Assembly (NCBI RefSeq): GCF_041320605.1
Contig: NZ_CP166679.1
Span: 4,450,001 to 4,514,000 of the forward strand
Direction of reading: 5' to 3'
Origin: Arenibacter antarcticus
GTDB taxonomy: Bacteria; Bacteroidota; Bacteroidia; Flavobacteriales; Flavobacteriaceae
DNA: 64,000 nt
Shown one piece after another: positions 7,074 through 16,681 of the stretch (position 1 is the stretch's first letter; every line of letters begins with the position of its first letter). A program made the translations under genes and the position numbers. The notes below the pieces were generated by a model. The model had not been told where the DNA came from and did not search any database. It saw only the letters and a list, made by a program, of their open reading frames with translations.

Positions 7074-10000
7074 ATGCTATCCAATATTATTCAATTCAGT
7101 TTAAAGAATAAATTAATTGTTCTTTTATTCACCCTATTTATTATAGGTTTTGGACTCTATTCCATTACTCAGATTCCCATTGGTGCCGTCCCAGATATTA
7201 CCAATAACCAGGTACAGGTAATTACCACCTCGAAAAATTTGTCCACTCAGGACATGGAACAATTTATCACCTATCCAGTAGAGTTGGAAATGGCTAATTT
7301 ACCAGGAGTGGTAGAAATTCGTTCGGTTTCCAAATTTGGACTTTCGGTGGTTACCATAGTTTTTGAAGACAAAATGGGCACCTACTTACCCCGCCAGCTA
7401 ATCTCGGAAAAATTAATATCGGCTTCCGAAAAAATACCAGAAGGATTTGGCACCCCAGAAATGGGGCCTATCACCACCGGTTTGGGAGAAATATATCAGT
7501 ATATCCTAGATACGAAACCAGGATATGAGGACAAATATTCCCTTATGGAACTAAGGACCATTCAAGATTGGGTGGTAAAAAGACAGCTATCCGGAATCCC
7601 TGGTGTTGTGGAAGTGAATACTTGGGGTGGTCAGTTGAAGCAATATGAGGTAGCCATCAACACCAATAAGCTGAATGCAATGAATGTTACTATGGCAGAT
7701 ATATTTACTGCCTTGGAAAAGAACAACAGTGTATCTGGGGGTGGGTATATAGAGAAAGTAAATCAGGCTTACTTTATTCGTGGCGATGGACTCATTTCTT
7801 CCTTAGAGGATATAAGGAATATCGCAATTAAAACAACAAACTCCCTACCAGTTTATATTAAGGATATTGCCGAAGTTAGTTTTGGAAGTGCCACACGCTT
7901 TGGAGCCATCACCGGAAACGGTGAGGGTGAAAAGGTACTGGGGCAAATTATGATGTTGAAAGATGCCAATTCCAAAAAGGTCATCGATGCTGTTCACGAA
8001 CGAATTGACCTAATTTCAGAATCCTTGCCAGAAGGGGTCTATATCAACGGATTTTTAGAAAGGAACGAGCTAATTCAAAAAACTACCTACACCATTTCAG
8101 AGAACCTAATCTTGGGATGTTTGATCGTTATTTTTGTAGTGGTTTTGCTCTTGGGGAACCTCCGTTCTGGATTGGTAGTTGCATCGGTAATACCGTTGTG
8201 CCTATTGTTTGCCCTTTCTATGATGTACATTTTTAAGGTAGATGCCAATCTAATGAGCTTGGGCGCTATAGATTTTGGAATAATTATAGACGGAGCCGTA
8301 ATCATAGTGGAATACATTGCCTATCAAATGACCACAAAACGAGACGAACTAGCCAATGTAGCAATAGGCCAAAGGCAGGAATTAAAAAACAAGATTACGT
8401 TTCAGGGTGCCTCAAAAATGATGAACTCGGCCATATTTGGTCAGTTAATTATCCTTATTGTCTTTATTCCCATTCTTTCCCTTAGCGGTGTAGAAGGCAA
8501 GATGTTTAAACCCATGGCACTTACGTTTAGTTTTGCTTTGCTGGGGGCCATGCTCTTATGCTTCACCTATGTGCCTGTAGCCGCCTCCTTATGGATTAAA
8601 CCTTCAGACACTTCCTCTAAAAATATTTCCGTAAGGCTTATGGCTTTATTGAACAGAGGATATGACCCAGTCATAAAATGGTCCTTAAGTCACAAGAAAG
8701 TGGTGTTATCCATCTCTGCTTTGCTTTTGGCGGGTTCCGTATATCTGTTCACTACAATGGGAGGGGAATTTGTTCCAACCTTGGACGAAGGGGATTTTGT
8801 AATACAACCTGTATTAAAAACGGGAACCTCCTTAAGTAAAACGGTTGAGATTACCACAAGAATAGAACAGATCTTACTGGATAATTTTCCCGAGGTAAAA
8901 CAGGTGATTACTAGGATAGGCGCGGCCGAAGTCCCAACAGATCCCATGTCTATGGAAGAAAGCGATGTAATCATTACCCTGAAAAATAAAAAAGAATGGG
9001 TTTCTGCAGAAACCAAGGATGAGTTGGCCGACAAGTTTAAAGAGGCATTATCTGTTATTCCAGGAATGGAAGTAGAATTTACTCAACCTATTGAAATGCG
9101 ATTTAACGAATTGATCACCGGGGTACGTGCCGATATCGCCATAAAGATTTTTGGTGAAGATTTGGAGATTCTACAGGCTAAAGGTAACGAGATAAAAAAC
9201 CTGATTCAAAATGTAGAGGGTGCAGCCGATATAATCGTTGAAAAAGTAGCAGGACTTCCCCAAATGAATGTGAAGTTTGACAGGTCTAAAATTGCTAGAT
9301 ATGGGCTCAACATAGCTGATTTGAACCAAATTATTTCTATGGGTTTTGCTGGAGCCAACCTAGGTAGTGTCTTTGAAGGTGAACAACGGTTTGATTTGAC
9401 CTTACGATTAGATAAAGAAAGTAGGAACGATATCTCTAGCCTTAAAAATTTATATGTAGACACTCCTTCAGGTCAAAAAATTCCCCTTAGTGAACTCGCC
9501 AACATTACCTATACTGAAGGCGCGGCAAAAATCTCAAGGGATGATACCAAGCGCAGGATCGTCGTGGGTGTGAATGTAAGAAACAGAGACCTGCAATCTG
9601 TAGTGGACGATGTTCAAAATCTTATAGACAACACTATAAAGTTGCCGGTAGGATATACCATTGACTATGGGGGACAATTTGAGAACCTACAGAGTGCCAA
9701 AGACCGATTGATGATTGCGGTCCCCGTGGCCTTGATCCTTATATTCATACTACTTTATTTCGCTTTTAAATCGGTTAAAGAGGCGTTATTGATCTATTCT
9801 GCAATTCCATTGTCTGCCGTAGGTGGAATTTTATTGTTGTGGATCAGAGATATGCCGTTTAGTATCTCTGCAGGTGTTGGTTTTATAGCACTATTCGGAA
9901 TTGCCGTTCTAAACGGAATTGTACTGATAGAACACTTTAAGGAATTAAAATTTCAAGGTATGGAACAATCAGATGAACTTATTGTCCAAGGTTCCAAAGA

Positions 10001-11411
10001 CAGATTGCGTGCGGTTTTGCTTACTGCTTCTGCAGCAGCACTCGGATTCTTGCCTATGGCCATCTCAACAAATGTAGGGGCAGAAGTACAACGGCCATTG
10101 GCCACAGTGGTAATTGGCGGACTTATAAGCGCCACTATTTTAACGCTGGTAGTACTTCCAATCTTGTATTCCCTATATCACAAAAAGGATAAAAAGAATA
10201 TGAATAAACTGAATATTAACAAAAACCTCCTCAGTTCAATACTGCTGATAATGTTGGGTGCCGGAGCTATTAATGCTCAGGATTCTGGACTCAATTATGA
10301 TGAGATCCGCAGTTTAGCCCTAAGGAATAATACAGGACTCAAAGCAGCAAACCTAAAGGTTGATGAATCTAAAGCCTTCATAGGAAGCGCGTTTAGTTTT
10401 GATAAGACAGAGGTATACTACCAGTACGATCAAAATAATATGGCCTATAACAACGAGCTCTTAAAAGTATATGGAATTCAACAAAATTTCCTGTTCCCTA
10501 CGATTTACTTTGCCGAAAAAGGGGTAAACAAGGCTCTATATGAAATAGAAAATAGTGCCTATGCCATAAAATTGAACAGTTTACAACAAGAAGTGGCATC
10601 GGCCTATCACGAGTTGCAATACAGTAGGCAAAAGGAAAAAACCTATGGTGAGTTAAACGCAATATATGAACGGTTTTCATATGCAGCGCAACGAAGGTAT
10701 GAACTTGGAGAGAGCAATTATCTGGAGAAAATCACCGCTCAGGCCAAACAAAAAGAACTTCAAGCCCTCTATAAAAAAGCCGTCGAGGATGCTAAAATTG
10801 CCCTCTACGAACTGTCCAAGACCGTGCAACCAGATTCCGTGTTTGTTGTGAAGACCATGCCCATGGAAAAACTAAAATTGGACCAAACCAAGTTGGAAGA
10901 AAATAAAGGCATCCAATATTTCGAAAACAGAAATAAACTTTTTAACGCCAAAAGCAATTTGGAGCAACAGCATTTGTTGCCCGACTTTAGCATTAATTAT
11001 TTTCAGGCTACCAATGCCAACTTAGGGGAAAACCTATATGGATTTCAAGTGGGAGTTAAAATCCCATTATTCTTTAGCGGAAATGCGTCCAAAATAAAGG
11101 CAGCCAAAATAGCCAAAGATGTTGCTAGTAAGGAAATGGAAGATTATACCATACACCTCAAGGCCAAATATGAATCTCTTTTAGGCCAATTAAATAAATA
11201 CAGGGAGGTACTTTCTTATTATGAAAACGAAGGGCAGGGCCTCGCGGATGAAATCATTAAAACGGCGACTTTAAGTTATCAGAGTGGGGAAATCGATTTT
11301 TTTCAATACATCCAAAGTATGGAGAATGGGTATCAAATAACCCTTAGCTATCTAGCGAACCTTAATGCCTATAATCAGACCATCATTGCCATTAATTATC
11401 TTAACTTATAA
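7074..11411 (+). CDS. Heavy-metal efflux RND pump fused to TolC-like outer membrane channel
   Basis: A 1445-residue fusion. Residues 1 to about 1040 form a CzcA/CusA-type RND pump with twelve membrane segments; the proton-relay motif DFGIIIDGAVIIVE is present. About residue 1043 onward is a second export-like hydrophobic segment (LLSSILLIMLGAGAINAQ) and then a TolC-like coiled-coil channel of about 385 residues. Compared with E. coli CusA from memory, the three Cu(I)-binding methionines (573, 623, 672) align with Gln near 575, Glu near 626 (TDPMSMEESD) and Glu near 679 (RFNELITG). This argues for divalent cations such as Zn, Co or Cd rather than copper. The fusion is known in Bacteroidota. 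Confidence 0.93.
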   Translation: MLSNIIQFSLKNKLIVLLFTLFIIGFGLYSITQIPIGAVPDITNNQVQVITTSKNLSTQDMEQFITYPVELEMANLPGVVEIRSVSKFGLSVVTIVFEDKMGTYLPRQLISEKLISASEKIPEGFGTPEMGPITTGLGEIYQYILDTKPGYEDKYSLMELRTIQDWVVKRQLSGIPGVVEVNTWGGQLKQYEVAINTNKLNAMNVTMADIFTALEKNNSVSGGGYIEKVNQAYFIRGDGLISSLEDIRNIAIKTTNSLPVYIKDIAEVSFGSATRFGAITGNGEGEKVLGQIMMLKDANSKKVIDAVHERIDLISESLPEGVYINGFLERNELIQKTTYTISENLILGCLIVIFVVVLLLGNLRSGLVVASVIPLCLLFALSMMYIFKVDANLMSLGAIDFGIIIDGAVIIVEYIAYQMTTKRDELANVAIGQRQELKNKITFQGASKMMNSAIFGQLIILIVFIPILSLSGVEGKMFKPMALTFSFALLGAMLLCFTYVPVAASLWIKPSDTSSKNISVRLMALLNRGYDPVIKWSLSHKKVVLSISALLLAGSVYLFTTMGGEFVPTLDEGDFVIQPVLKTGTSLSKTVEITTRIEQILLDNFPEVKQVITRIGAAEVPTDPMSMEESDVIITLKNKKEWVSAETKDELADKFKEALSVIPGMEVEFTQPIEMRFNELITGVRADIAIKIFGEDLEILQAKGNEIKNLIQNVEGAADIIVEKVAGLPQMNVKFDRSKIARYGLNIADLNQIISMGFAGANLGSVFEGEQRFDLTLRLDKESRNDISSLKNLYVDTPSGQKIPLSELANITYTEGAAKISRDDTKRRIVVGVNVRNRDLQSVVDDVQNLIDNTIKLPVGYTIDYGGQFENLQSAKDRLMIAVPVALILIFILLYFAFKSVKEALLIYSAIPLSAVGGILLLWIRDMPFSISAGVGFIALFGIAVLNGIVLIEHFKELKFQGMEQSDELIVQGSKDRLRAVLLTASAAALGFLPMAISTNVGAEVQRPLATVVIGGLISATILTLVVLPILYSLYHKKDKKNMNKLNINKNLLSSILLIMLGAGAINAQDSGLNYDEIRSLALRNNTGLKAANLKVDESKAFIGSAFSFDKTEVYYQYDQNNMAYNNELLKVYGIQQNFLFPTIYFAEKGVNKALYEIENSAYAIKLNSLQQEVASAYHELQYSRQKEKTYGELNAIYERFSYAAQRRYELGESNYLEKITAQAKQKELQALYKKAVEDAKIALYELSKTVQPDSVFVVKTMPMEKLKLDQTKLEENKGIQYFENRNKLFNAKSNLEQQHLLPDFSINYFQATNANLGENLYGFQVGVKIPLFFSGNASKIKAAKIAKDVASKEMEDYTIHLKAKYESLLGQLNKYREVLSYYENEGQGLADEIIKTATLSYQSGEIDFFQYIQSMENGYQITLSYLANLNAYNQTIIAINYLNL

Positions 11412-11421
11412 AAAAACAACT

Positions 11422-12591
11422 ATGTACCGTATACTATATATCCTTATTACCACTTTTATTTTGCTAAATGTTACAGCATGTGGAAATCAGAACAACATAA
11501 ACAATTCCCCTGACCTTGAGGGAAATGAAGATCAGCACGAGACTAGGATAATGGTTTCCAAAGCACAATTTGAGGGAGAAAATATGGCCTTGGGAAATCT
11601 GGTTGAAAAAGATTTCCCCCTAGTGGTGGAAGTTAGGGGAACTATAGATGTTCCACCTAAAAACAGCGCTGTCATCAGTGCTTTTACAGGGGGCTACATT
11701 AAAAGAACTCCCTTGTTAATTGGCGATAAGGTGAAAAAAGGAGATCCTTTACTTAGCTTGGAAAATCCGTCGTTTATTGAATTGCAACAAGAATACATGG
11801 AATCCGTTGAGCAGCTTGTCTACCTAAAATCGGAGTTTGAGAGACAAGAATCCCTTGTTGAGGAAAAAATAACCTCCCAAAAGAATTTCTTAAGGGCAGA
11901 AAGCGAATACAAGCGGAATTTAGCCATGTACAATGGGCTTCGGAAAAAGTTGCAAATGCTGAACATAACCCCGGAAAATGTTGAAAAGGGACACATAGTC
12001 TCCCAAGTTACCCTTTACGCTCCGATTGATGGGAGCATAACCAAAGTAAATGTTACTCCAGGTATGTATGTAAGCCCGTCTGATGAAATTATGGAGATAA
12101 TAAATACCGATCATATTCATTTAGAATTATCCGTATTTGAGAAAGATATCATGCAAATTAAAAAGGACCAAGGCATACAATTTAAAATCCCAGAAGCTTC
12201 TGAACAGATGTACAACGCAGAGGTATACCTGGTAGGAACTTCCATTGATATGCAAAGTAGAACGGTAAAAGTGCACGGACATTTACATAATGACGAAAAT
12301 CATTCTTTTGCTGTTGGTATGTTTGTAGAAGCGGGAATTATTACTGAAAATAAAAAATTTAAAGCACTACCAGATGATAGTGTTATCACCGTTGATAAAA
12401 AGCAATTTATACTAGTCATGGTATCCCAAGATAATGAAGGCTATGCCTTTGAAGCCAAAGAGGTTGAAATTGGGGAAAGTTATAATGGATTTACCGCTAT
12501 TACCGACTGGGGTAATGTTAAGGATAGTGATAAAGTAATTGTTAAGGGTGGGTTTAATTTGATTGGTGAATCCGAGGGGCATGACCATTAA
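11422..12591 (+). CDS. RND efflux periplasmic adaptor lipoprotein (HlyD/CusB type)
   Basis: A 389-residue membrane-fusion protein that bridges the pump and the outer-membrane channel. The chosen ATG at 11422 gives MYRILYILITTFILLNVTAC, a lipoprotein signal with lipobox VTAC; an upstream in-frame ATG would extend into the pump gene and spoil the signal. A split lipoyl/barrel-sandwich domain (about 55-100 and 190-225) flanks an alpha-helical hairpin (EYMESVEQLVYLKSEFERQESLVEEKI). The C-terminal end is GESEGHDH, a small metal-binding tail. It starts 10 bases after the pump stop. Confidence 0.9.
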   Translation: MYRILYILITTFILLNVTACGNQNNINNSPDLEGNEDQHETRIMVSKAQFEGENMALGNLVEKDFPLVVEVRGTIDVPPKNSAVISAFTGGYIKRTPLLIGDKVKKGDPLLSLENPSFIELQQEYMESVEQLVYLKSEFERQESLVEEKITSQKNFLRAESEYKRNLAMYNGLRKKLQMLNITPENVEKGHIVSQVTLYAPIDGSITKVNVTPGMYVSPSDEIMEIINTDHIHLELSVFEKDIMQIKKDQGIQFKIPEASEQMYNAEVYLVGTSIDMQSRTVKVHGHLHNDENHSFAVGMFVEAGIITENKKFKALPDDSVITVDKKQFILVMVSQDNEGYAFEAKEVEIGESYNGFTAITDWGNVKDSDKVIVKGGFNLIGESEGHDH

Positions 12592-12638
12592 TTCTAATTA
12601 TACGGACCGTAACTAATATTTGCTATTTTATTTAAATC

Positions 12639-12671
12639 GGGTAAAAAATCAAAAGTATCTATTTTTTACCC
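12639..12671 (+). terminator. Terminator between convergent efflux and hydroxyproline operons
   Basis: GGGTAAAAAAT pairs perfectly with ATTTTTTACCC (11 bp, 11-base loop). It lies between convergent genes and may serve both strands. Confidence 0.65.
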
Positions 12672-12701
12672 AAATCCAACCAAAGTGATCCCATGAAGGC
12701 G

Positions 12702-13952
12702 TTAGAATTTTCGGTCTGGTGAGAAGGCATTGATATCCATCCCTATTGTTTTATCGGAAATGATTTCCGATACCAATTTGCCGGTAGCCGGACCTAGACT
12801 CCATCCCATCATGGCATGCCCGGTTGCGAAGGTCAAGTTTTTTATTTGCCCACACTTACCTATATAAGGAAGTCCATCTGGGGAAACTGGCCGCAAGCCA
12901 CTTTGGGCTGCGGCTTTTTCCTCCTGGTTGATCTTAATATCAGGATAAAACCCTGTAACGGCATTTGCAATGGCCGCAACCCGTTCTTTTCTAATAATTG
13001 TATTGATTCCAGAAAACTCCATAGTCCCTGCAAATCTGGTGTATTCCGTCATTGGTGTTACCGCAACTTTGGCTTCCATAAGGATAGCGGGAATAGTAAT
13101 TCCCGTAGGCCTAGCCACATTAATCCGATACCCTTTACCTGCTTGCAATGGAAGCTTGACGTTTATTTTCTTCGATAACTTTTCGCTCCATGAACCGGAA
13201 GCCAAAACCACTTCATCTACTGTATAATTTCCCTTGTCCGTAACCACTTGATCAATGGTTCCGTTTGCCATCAAAAAATCGATCACTTCTTCATTGGGAT
13301 GGATCAACACCCCTGATTTCTTTAAGAAAATTATCATTTTCTCCATAAATTCCGTAGGCGTAGTATGTCCATCGCATTCATAATGAATGGCCCCGCTAAC
13401 ATCCATGTTAACATTGGGCTGTAATAAATCCAGCGCCTTTTTGTCTAAGAATTGCACTTCCAAACCTATAAAAGAGGCCTTTTTAGCCACTTGCATTTCA
13501 TGCTCGGCCTCTTTGTCCGTTTTATAAAGCATTAATAAGCCCTTCCGCTCTAAATGGAAATCCCCCAAATCCCCTGAGCGTTTTATATCCATAAAAAGTT
13601 CCCTGCTCATTAAATTTATTTCCTTGATCAATGGGATCGCCAAATCGACCTTCTCCTTGGTAGACGAGCGGTGAAAGTACCAGGACCATTTAAAGAAATC
13701 GGTATCCCAACGCGGTTTCATATAGAATGGACTAACCGGATTGAACATCCATTTGATTCCCTTGGAAATCATCCCTGGTGAGGCCATAGGAATAATATGA
13801 CTTGGCGTAATATAACCTGCATTTACATATGAGGCTCCGGAACTCATGTCCGACTTATCCAAAACGGTAACCTTATGTCCCTCTTTTTGTAGAAAGTAAG
13901 CTGAACAAAGTCCTACTATTCCCCCACCGATAATTAAGACGTTTTTCTCCAT
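12702..13952 (-). CDS. FAD-dependent D-hydroxyproline dehydrogenase (DadA-like)
   Basis: A 416-residue FAD-dependent amine oxidase of the DAO family, with the dinucleotide-binding motif LIIGGGIVGLCSAYFLQKEGHKV at the N-terminus and LRPVSPDGLPYIGK near the C-terminus. In the hydroxyproline pathway this step oxidises cis-4-hydroxy-D-proline to pyrroline-4-hydroxy-2-carboxylate. The role is inferred from its place as last gene of a four-gene operon; family membership alone would allow D-amino acid dehydrogenase. The start at 13952 is one base after the epimerase stop; the longer frame to 13994 would overlap the epimerase. Confidence 0.83.
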   Translation of the reverse strand: MEKNVLIIGGGIVGLCSAYFLQKEGHKVTVLDKSDMSSGASYVNAGYITPSHIIPMASPGMISKGIKWMFNPVSPFYMKPRWDTDFFKWSWYFHRSSTKEKVDLAIPLIKEINLMSRELFMDIKRSGDLGDFHLERKGLLMLYKTDKEAEHEMQVAKKASFIGLEVQFLDKKALDLLQPNVNMDVSGAIHYECDGHTTPTEFMEKMIIFLKKSGVLIHPNEEVIDFLMANGTIDQVVTDKGNYTVDEVVLASGSWSEKLSKKINVKLPLQAGKGYRINVARPTGITIPAILMEAKVAVTPMTEYTRFAGTMEFSGINTIIRKERVAAIANAVTGFYPDIKINQEEKAAAQSGLRPVSPDGLPYIGKCGQIKNLTFATGHAMMGWSLGPATGKLVSEIISDKTIGMDINAFSPDRKF

Positions 13953-13953
13953 A

Positions 13954-14961
13954 TTATAGTACTTGAAACCCATGGGCATAGGGGTCATCATCATCTATTA
14001 CGATAGTATTATACCCATAAACCTGTGCCCATCCCCTAATGCTAGGTACTATCGCTTTTATCCCATTTAAGGTTGTTTCCCCTTCAATCTTCCCTGTAAA
14101 TTGGGATCCAATATAACTCTCATGGATAAAATTTTCCCCTATTTTCAACTTTCCCTTGGCATGCCATTGCGCCATTCGTGCGGAAGTACCCGTCCCACAG
14201 GGTGACCTGTCGATTGCCTTATCACCATAAAATACGGCATTCCTGGCTGTAGCTTCAGGTGATATAGTAGTTCCAGTCCATTGTATATGGCTTACGCCGT
14301 TAATAGTGGTGTTTTCAGGATGTACAAACTTATCCGGATACTCTAGGTTTATTTTTTGCCTAATTTCCTGACTGTATTCTATCAATTGCGAGGCGGAGTA
14401 TTCCTGAATACCTTTAAAATTTTTTTGAGGGTCAAAAATGGCATAAAAATTTCCACCATAGGCCACGTCAAACACCAATTCCCCCAATTCAGAACTATAT
14501 ATAGTAAGCTCCGAAGCTACCAAATAAGATTTTACATTGGTCAATTGCACCCAATCCACCTTTTTCCCTGCTGTGTGGTATTGGATCTTTACCAATCCGG
14601 CCGGAGTTTCCATATTGATCACTCCAGGAACTTTAGGTGACAATAGTCCTTCCTCTATCCCTATAGTAATTGCACCAATTGTTCCATGTCCGCACATGGG
14701 CAAGCATCCACTGGTCTCCATAAAAAGAATTCCAAAATCATTAGCGGGATCTGATGGTGGATAAAATATACTCCCGCTCATCATATCGTGCCCCCTCGGT
14801 TCGAACATTAGGCCCTTGCGGATCCAATCGTATTCCTTTAAAAAATGTTGGCGTTTATCACTCATGCTCTTCCCGTAGAGTTGTGGACCTCCTCCTACCA
14901 CAACCCTAACCGGATTTCCGCAGGTATGTGCATCTACACAGAAAAATGTTTTTCGCGCCAT
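13954..14961 (-). CDS. 4-hydroxyproline 2-epimerase (proline racemase family)
   Basis: A 335-residue proline-racemase-fold enzyme. Both catalytic cysteines are present: Cys 90 in LPMCGHGTIGA and Cys 255 in DRSPCGTGTSARMA. In this family a Cys/Cys pair goes with epimerases or racemases, whereas trans-3-hydroxyproline dehydratases replace one Cys. With a dehydrogenase, a DapA-like deaminase and a ketoglutarate-semialdehyde dehydrogenase alongside, conversion of trans-4-hydroxy-L-proline to cis-4-hydroxy-D-proline is the best assignment. It starts 6 bases after the upstream aldehyde dehydrogenase stop. Confidence 0.88.
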   Translation of the reverse strand: MARKTFFCVDAHTCGNPVRVVVGGGPQLYGKSMSDKRQHFLKEYDWIRKGLMFEPRGHDMMSGSIFYPPSDPANDFGILFMETSGCLPMCGHGTIGAITIGIEEGLLSPKVPGVINMETPAGLVKIQYHTAGKKVDWVQLTNVKSYLVASELTIYSSELGELVFDVAYGGNFYAIFDPQKNFKGIQEYSASQLIEYSQEIRQKINLEYPDKFVHPENTTINGVSHIQWTGTTISPEATARNAVFYGDKAIDRSPCGTGTSARMAQWHAKGKLKIGENFIHESYIGSQFTGKIEGETTLNGIKAIVPSIRGWAQVYGYNTIVIDDDDPYAHGFQVL

Positions 14962-14967
14962 ACATTT

Positions 14968-16551
14968 TTAAATGTTTCGGTCCGTATATTCGCCATCCAC
15001 TAATCTCATGATTCCTTGGGCATTGCTATTTCGCAAGGCTTCGGGCAATAATTCTTCGGGCCAACTTTGGAAAGATACCGGTCTAACCCATCGTTTAATA
15101 GCCGAGGTCCCAACGGAAGTAAACCTACTGTCAGTAGAAGCTGGAAATGGTCCACCGTGCATCATGGACGGACAGACTTCCACCCCAGTTGGTACCCCGT
15201 TAAATATAATACGCCCCACCCTGTTTACCATGGCATTGGCCACTTCGGGGAAATTCTTTATTTCACCCTCTGTACCCAATATCGTCCCTGTTAATTGTCC
15301 CTCTAAATGATCAATAACTTTCACTAATTCTTCCTTGTCCGTACATTGTACCACTATAGAAAAAGGACCAAAGACTTCCCTGTGCAAAATTGGGTTAGCC
15401 AAGAAATCACCAGCCTCTACAGTTACTACCTTTTGGGCCGCATAGTTAGGGGCAATGGTATCTTTAAAACTAGCTACTTCCTTTATGTTAGGCTGTTTGG
15501 ATAATTCCTGTTTCCCCCTTTCATATCCCTCATGGATATTTGGGTGCAACATACATGTGGGTTCTATTTTCTCTATTTCAGCACTTAATTTTGTAATGAA
15601 GTTGGTGAAACCTGCTCCTTTTATCCCTATTATAAGTCCTGGGTTAGTGCAAAATTGTCCTGCCCCCATAGTAATAGATCCTGCATACTGGGCTGCCCAA
15701 TACGCAGATTTTTCTTCTAAAACTTCTGGTAAGGCCACTACGGGGTTTATGCTCCCCATTTCGGCGAATACAGGTATTGGTTCTCTTCGCTGATTTGCCA
15801 GCCTATACAGGGCCATTCCTCCGTTTATACTCCCTGTAAAACCTACTCCCTTAATTTTGGGGTGCATGGTTAACATTTGGCCAACCTCCACATCACTGCT
15901 GTTCAAGTTAGAGAAGACTCCATCTGGCATTCCCGTTTTTTGTGCGGCCTTAATTATTGCAGAAGCCACTAATTCCCCAGTTCCTGCATGCATAGGGTGA
16001 CTCTTTACAATTACTGGACAACCGGCAGCTAAAGCACTAGCCGTATCTCCCCCTGCAGTAGAAAAGGCTAATGGAAAATTACTGGATCCAAATACAGCGA
16101 TAGGACCAATGGGCAATAACATCTTACGAAGATCTACCTTTGGCATTGGTTCCCTTGCGGGTTGTGCAGTATCTATCGTGGCCTCTACCCAAGAACCCTC
16201 CATCAATAAGGCCGCAAATGCTTTCAATTGCCCCATGGTCCTGCCCCGTTCGCCTCTGGCCCTGCCTTCCGGCATTCCCGATTCCAGCATATATACGGTA
16301 ATCAATTGCTCCCCTAATGCTTCTATTTCACTAGCAATGGTATTTAGAAAGTGGGCCCTTTCAGCTTGTGGAAGTTTGCTATAGGAATCAAACGCCTTGG
16401 TCGCCTTCTCTACTGCGGCATTTATTTCCTCATGATCTGCTTCATAAAAAGTCCATTGCGTGGGAATGTTTAATTTTGGATCAAAGGTTTGATATGTTTT
16501 GTTGCTTTTTGCCGATTGCTCTTCTCCTATGTAATTCTTGCCTGTAATCAT
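14968..16551 (-). CDS. 2-oxoglutarate semialdehyde dehydrogenase (NADP-type ALDH)
   Basis: A 527-residue aldehyde dehydrogenase that oxidises 2,5-dioxopentanoate to 2-oxoglutarate, the last step of hydroxyproline breakdown. Catalytic Cys 301 lies in GAGQFCTNPG and the general-base Glu in VFAEMGSINP; GPIAVFGSSNFPLAFSTAGGDTASALAAGCPVIVK is the typical cofactor-side loop of this subfamily (residues about 150-185). The same enzyme type also serves sugar-acid pathways, so the operon context decides the role. Confidence 0.88.
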   Translation of the reverse strand: MITGKNYIGEEQSAKSNKTYQTFDPKLNIPTQWTFYEADHEEINAAVEKATKAFDSYSKLPQAERAHFLNTIASEIEALGEQLITVYMLESGMPEGRARGERGRTMGQLKAFAALLMEGSWVEATIDTAQPAREPMPKVDLRKMLLPIGPIAVFGSSNFPLAFSTAGGDTASALAAGCPVIVKSHPMHAGTGELVASAIIKAAQKTGMPDGVFSNLNSSDVEVGQMLTMHPKIKGVGFTGSINGGMALYRLANQRREPIPVFAEMGSINPVVALPEVLEEKSAYWAAQYAGSITMGAGQFCTNPGLIIGIKGAGFTNFITKLSAEIEKIEPTCMLHPNIHEGYERGKQELSKQPNIKEVASFKDTIAPNYAAQKVVTVEAGDFLANPILHREVFGPFSIVVQCTDKEELVKVIDHLEGQLTGTILGTEGEIKNFPEVANAMVNRVGRIIFNGVPTGVEVCPSMMHGGPFPASTDSRFTSVGTSAIKRWVRPVSFQSWPEELLPEALRNSNAQGIMRLVDGEYTDRNI

Positions 16552-16681
16552 TATATGTTTCTATTATATTAACCAACTCCCAACGAGTGGATTTTATACC
16601 ACTAATTTAACATTTTAACTTAGCATTCAAAAGGTAGGAAGTATTAAGATTTTGTAAATCCACTGATCTTTAAGTGCCATC

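Noticed and set aside
13953-13994. Upstream start for the D-hydroxyproline dehydrogenase
   Set aside because: Would overlap the epimerase gene and precede the FAD-binding motif with an unrelated peptide.
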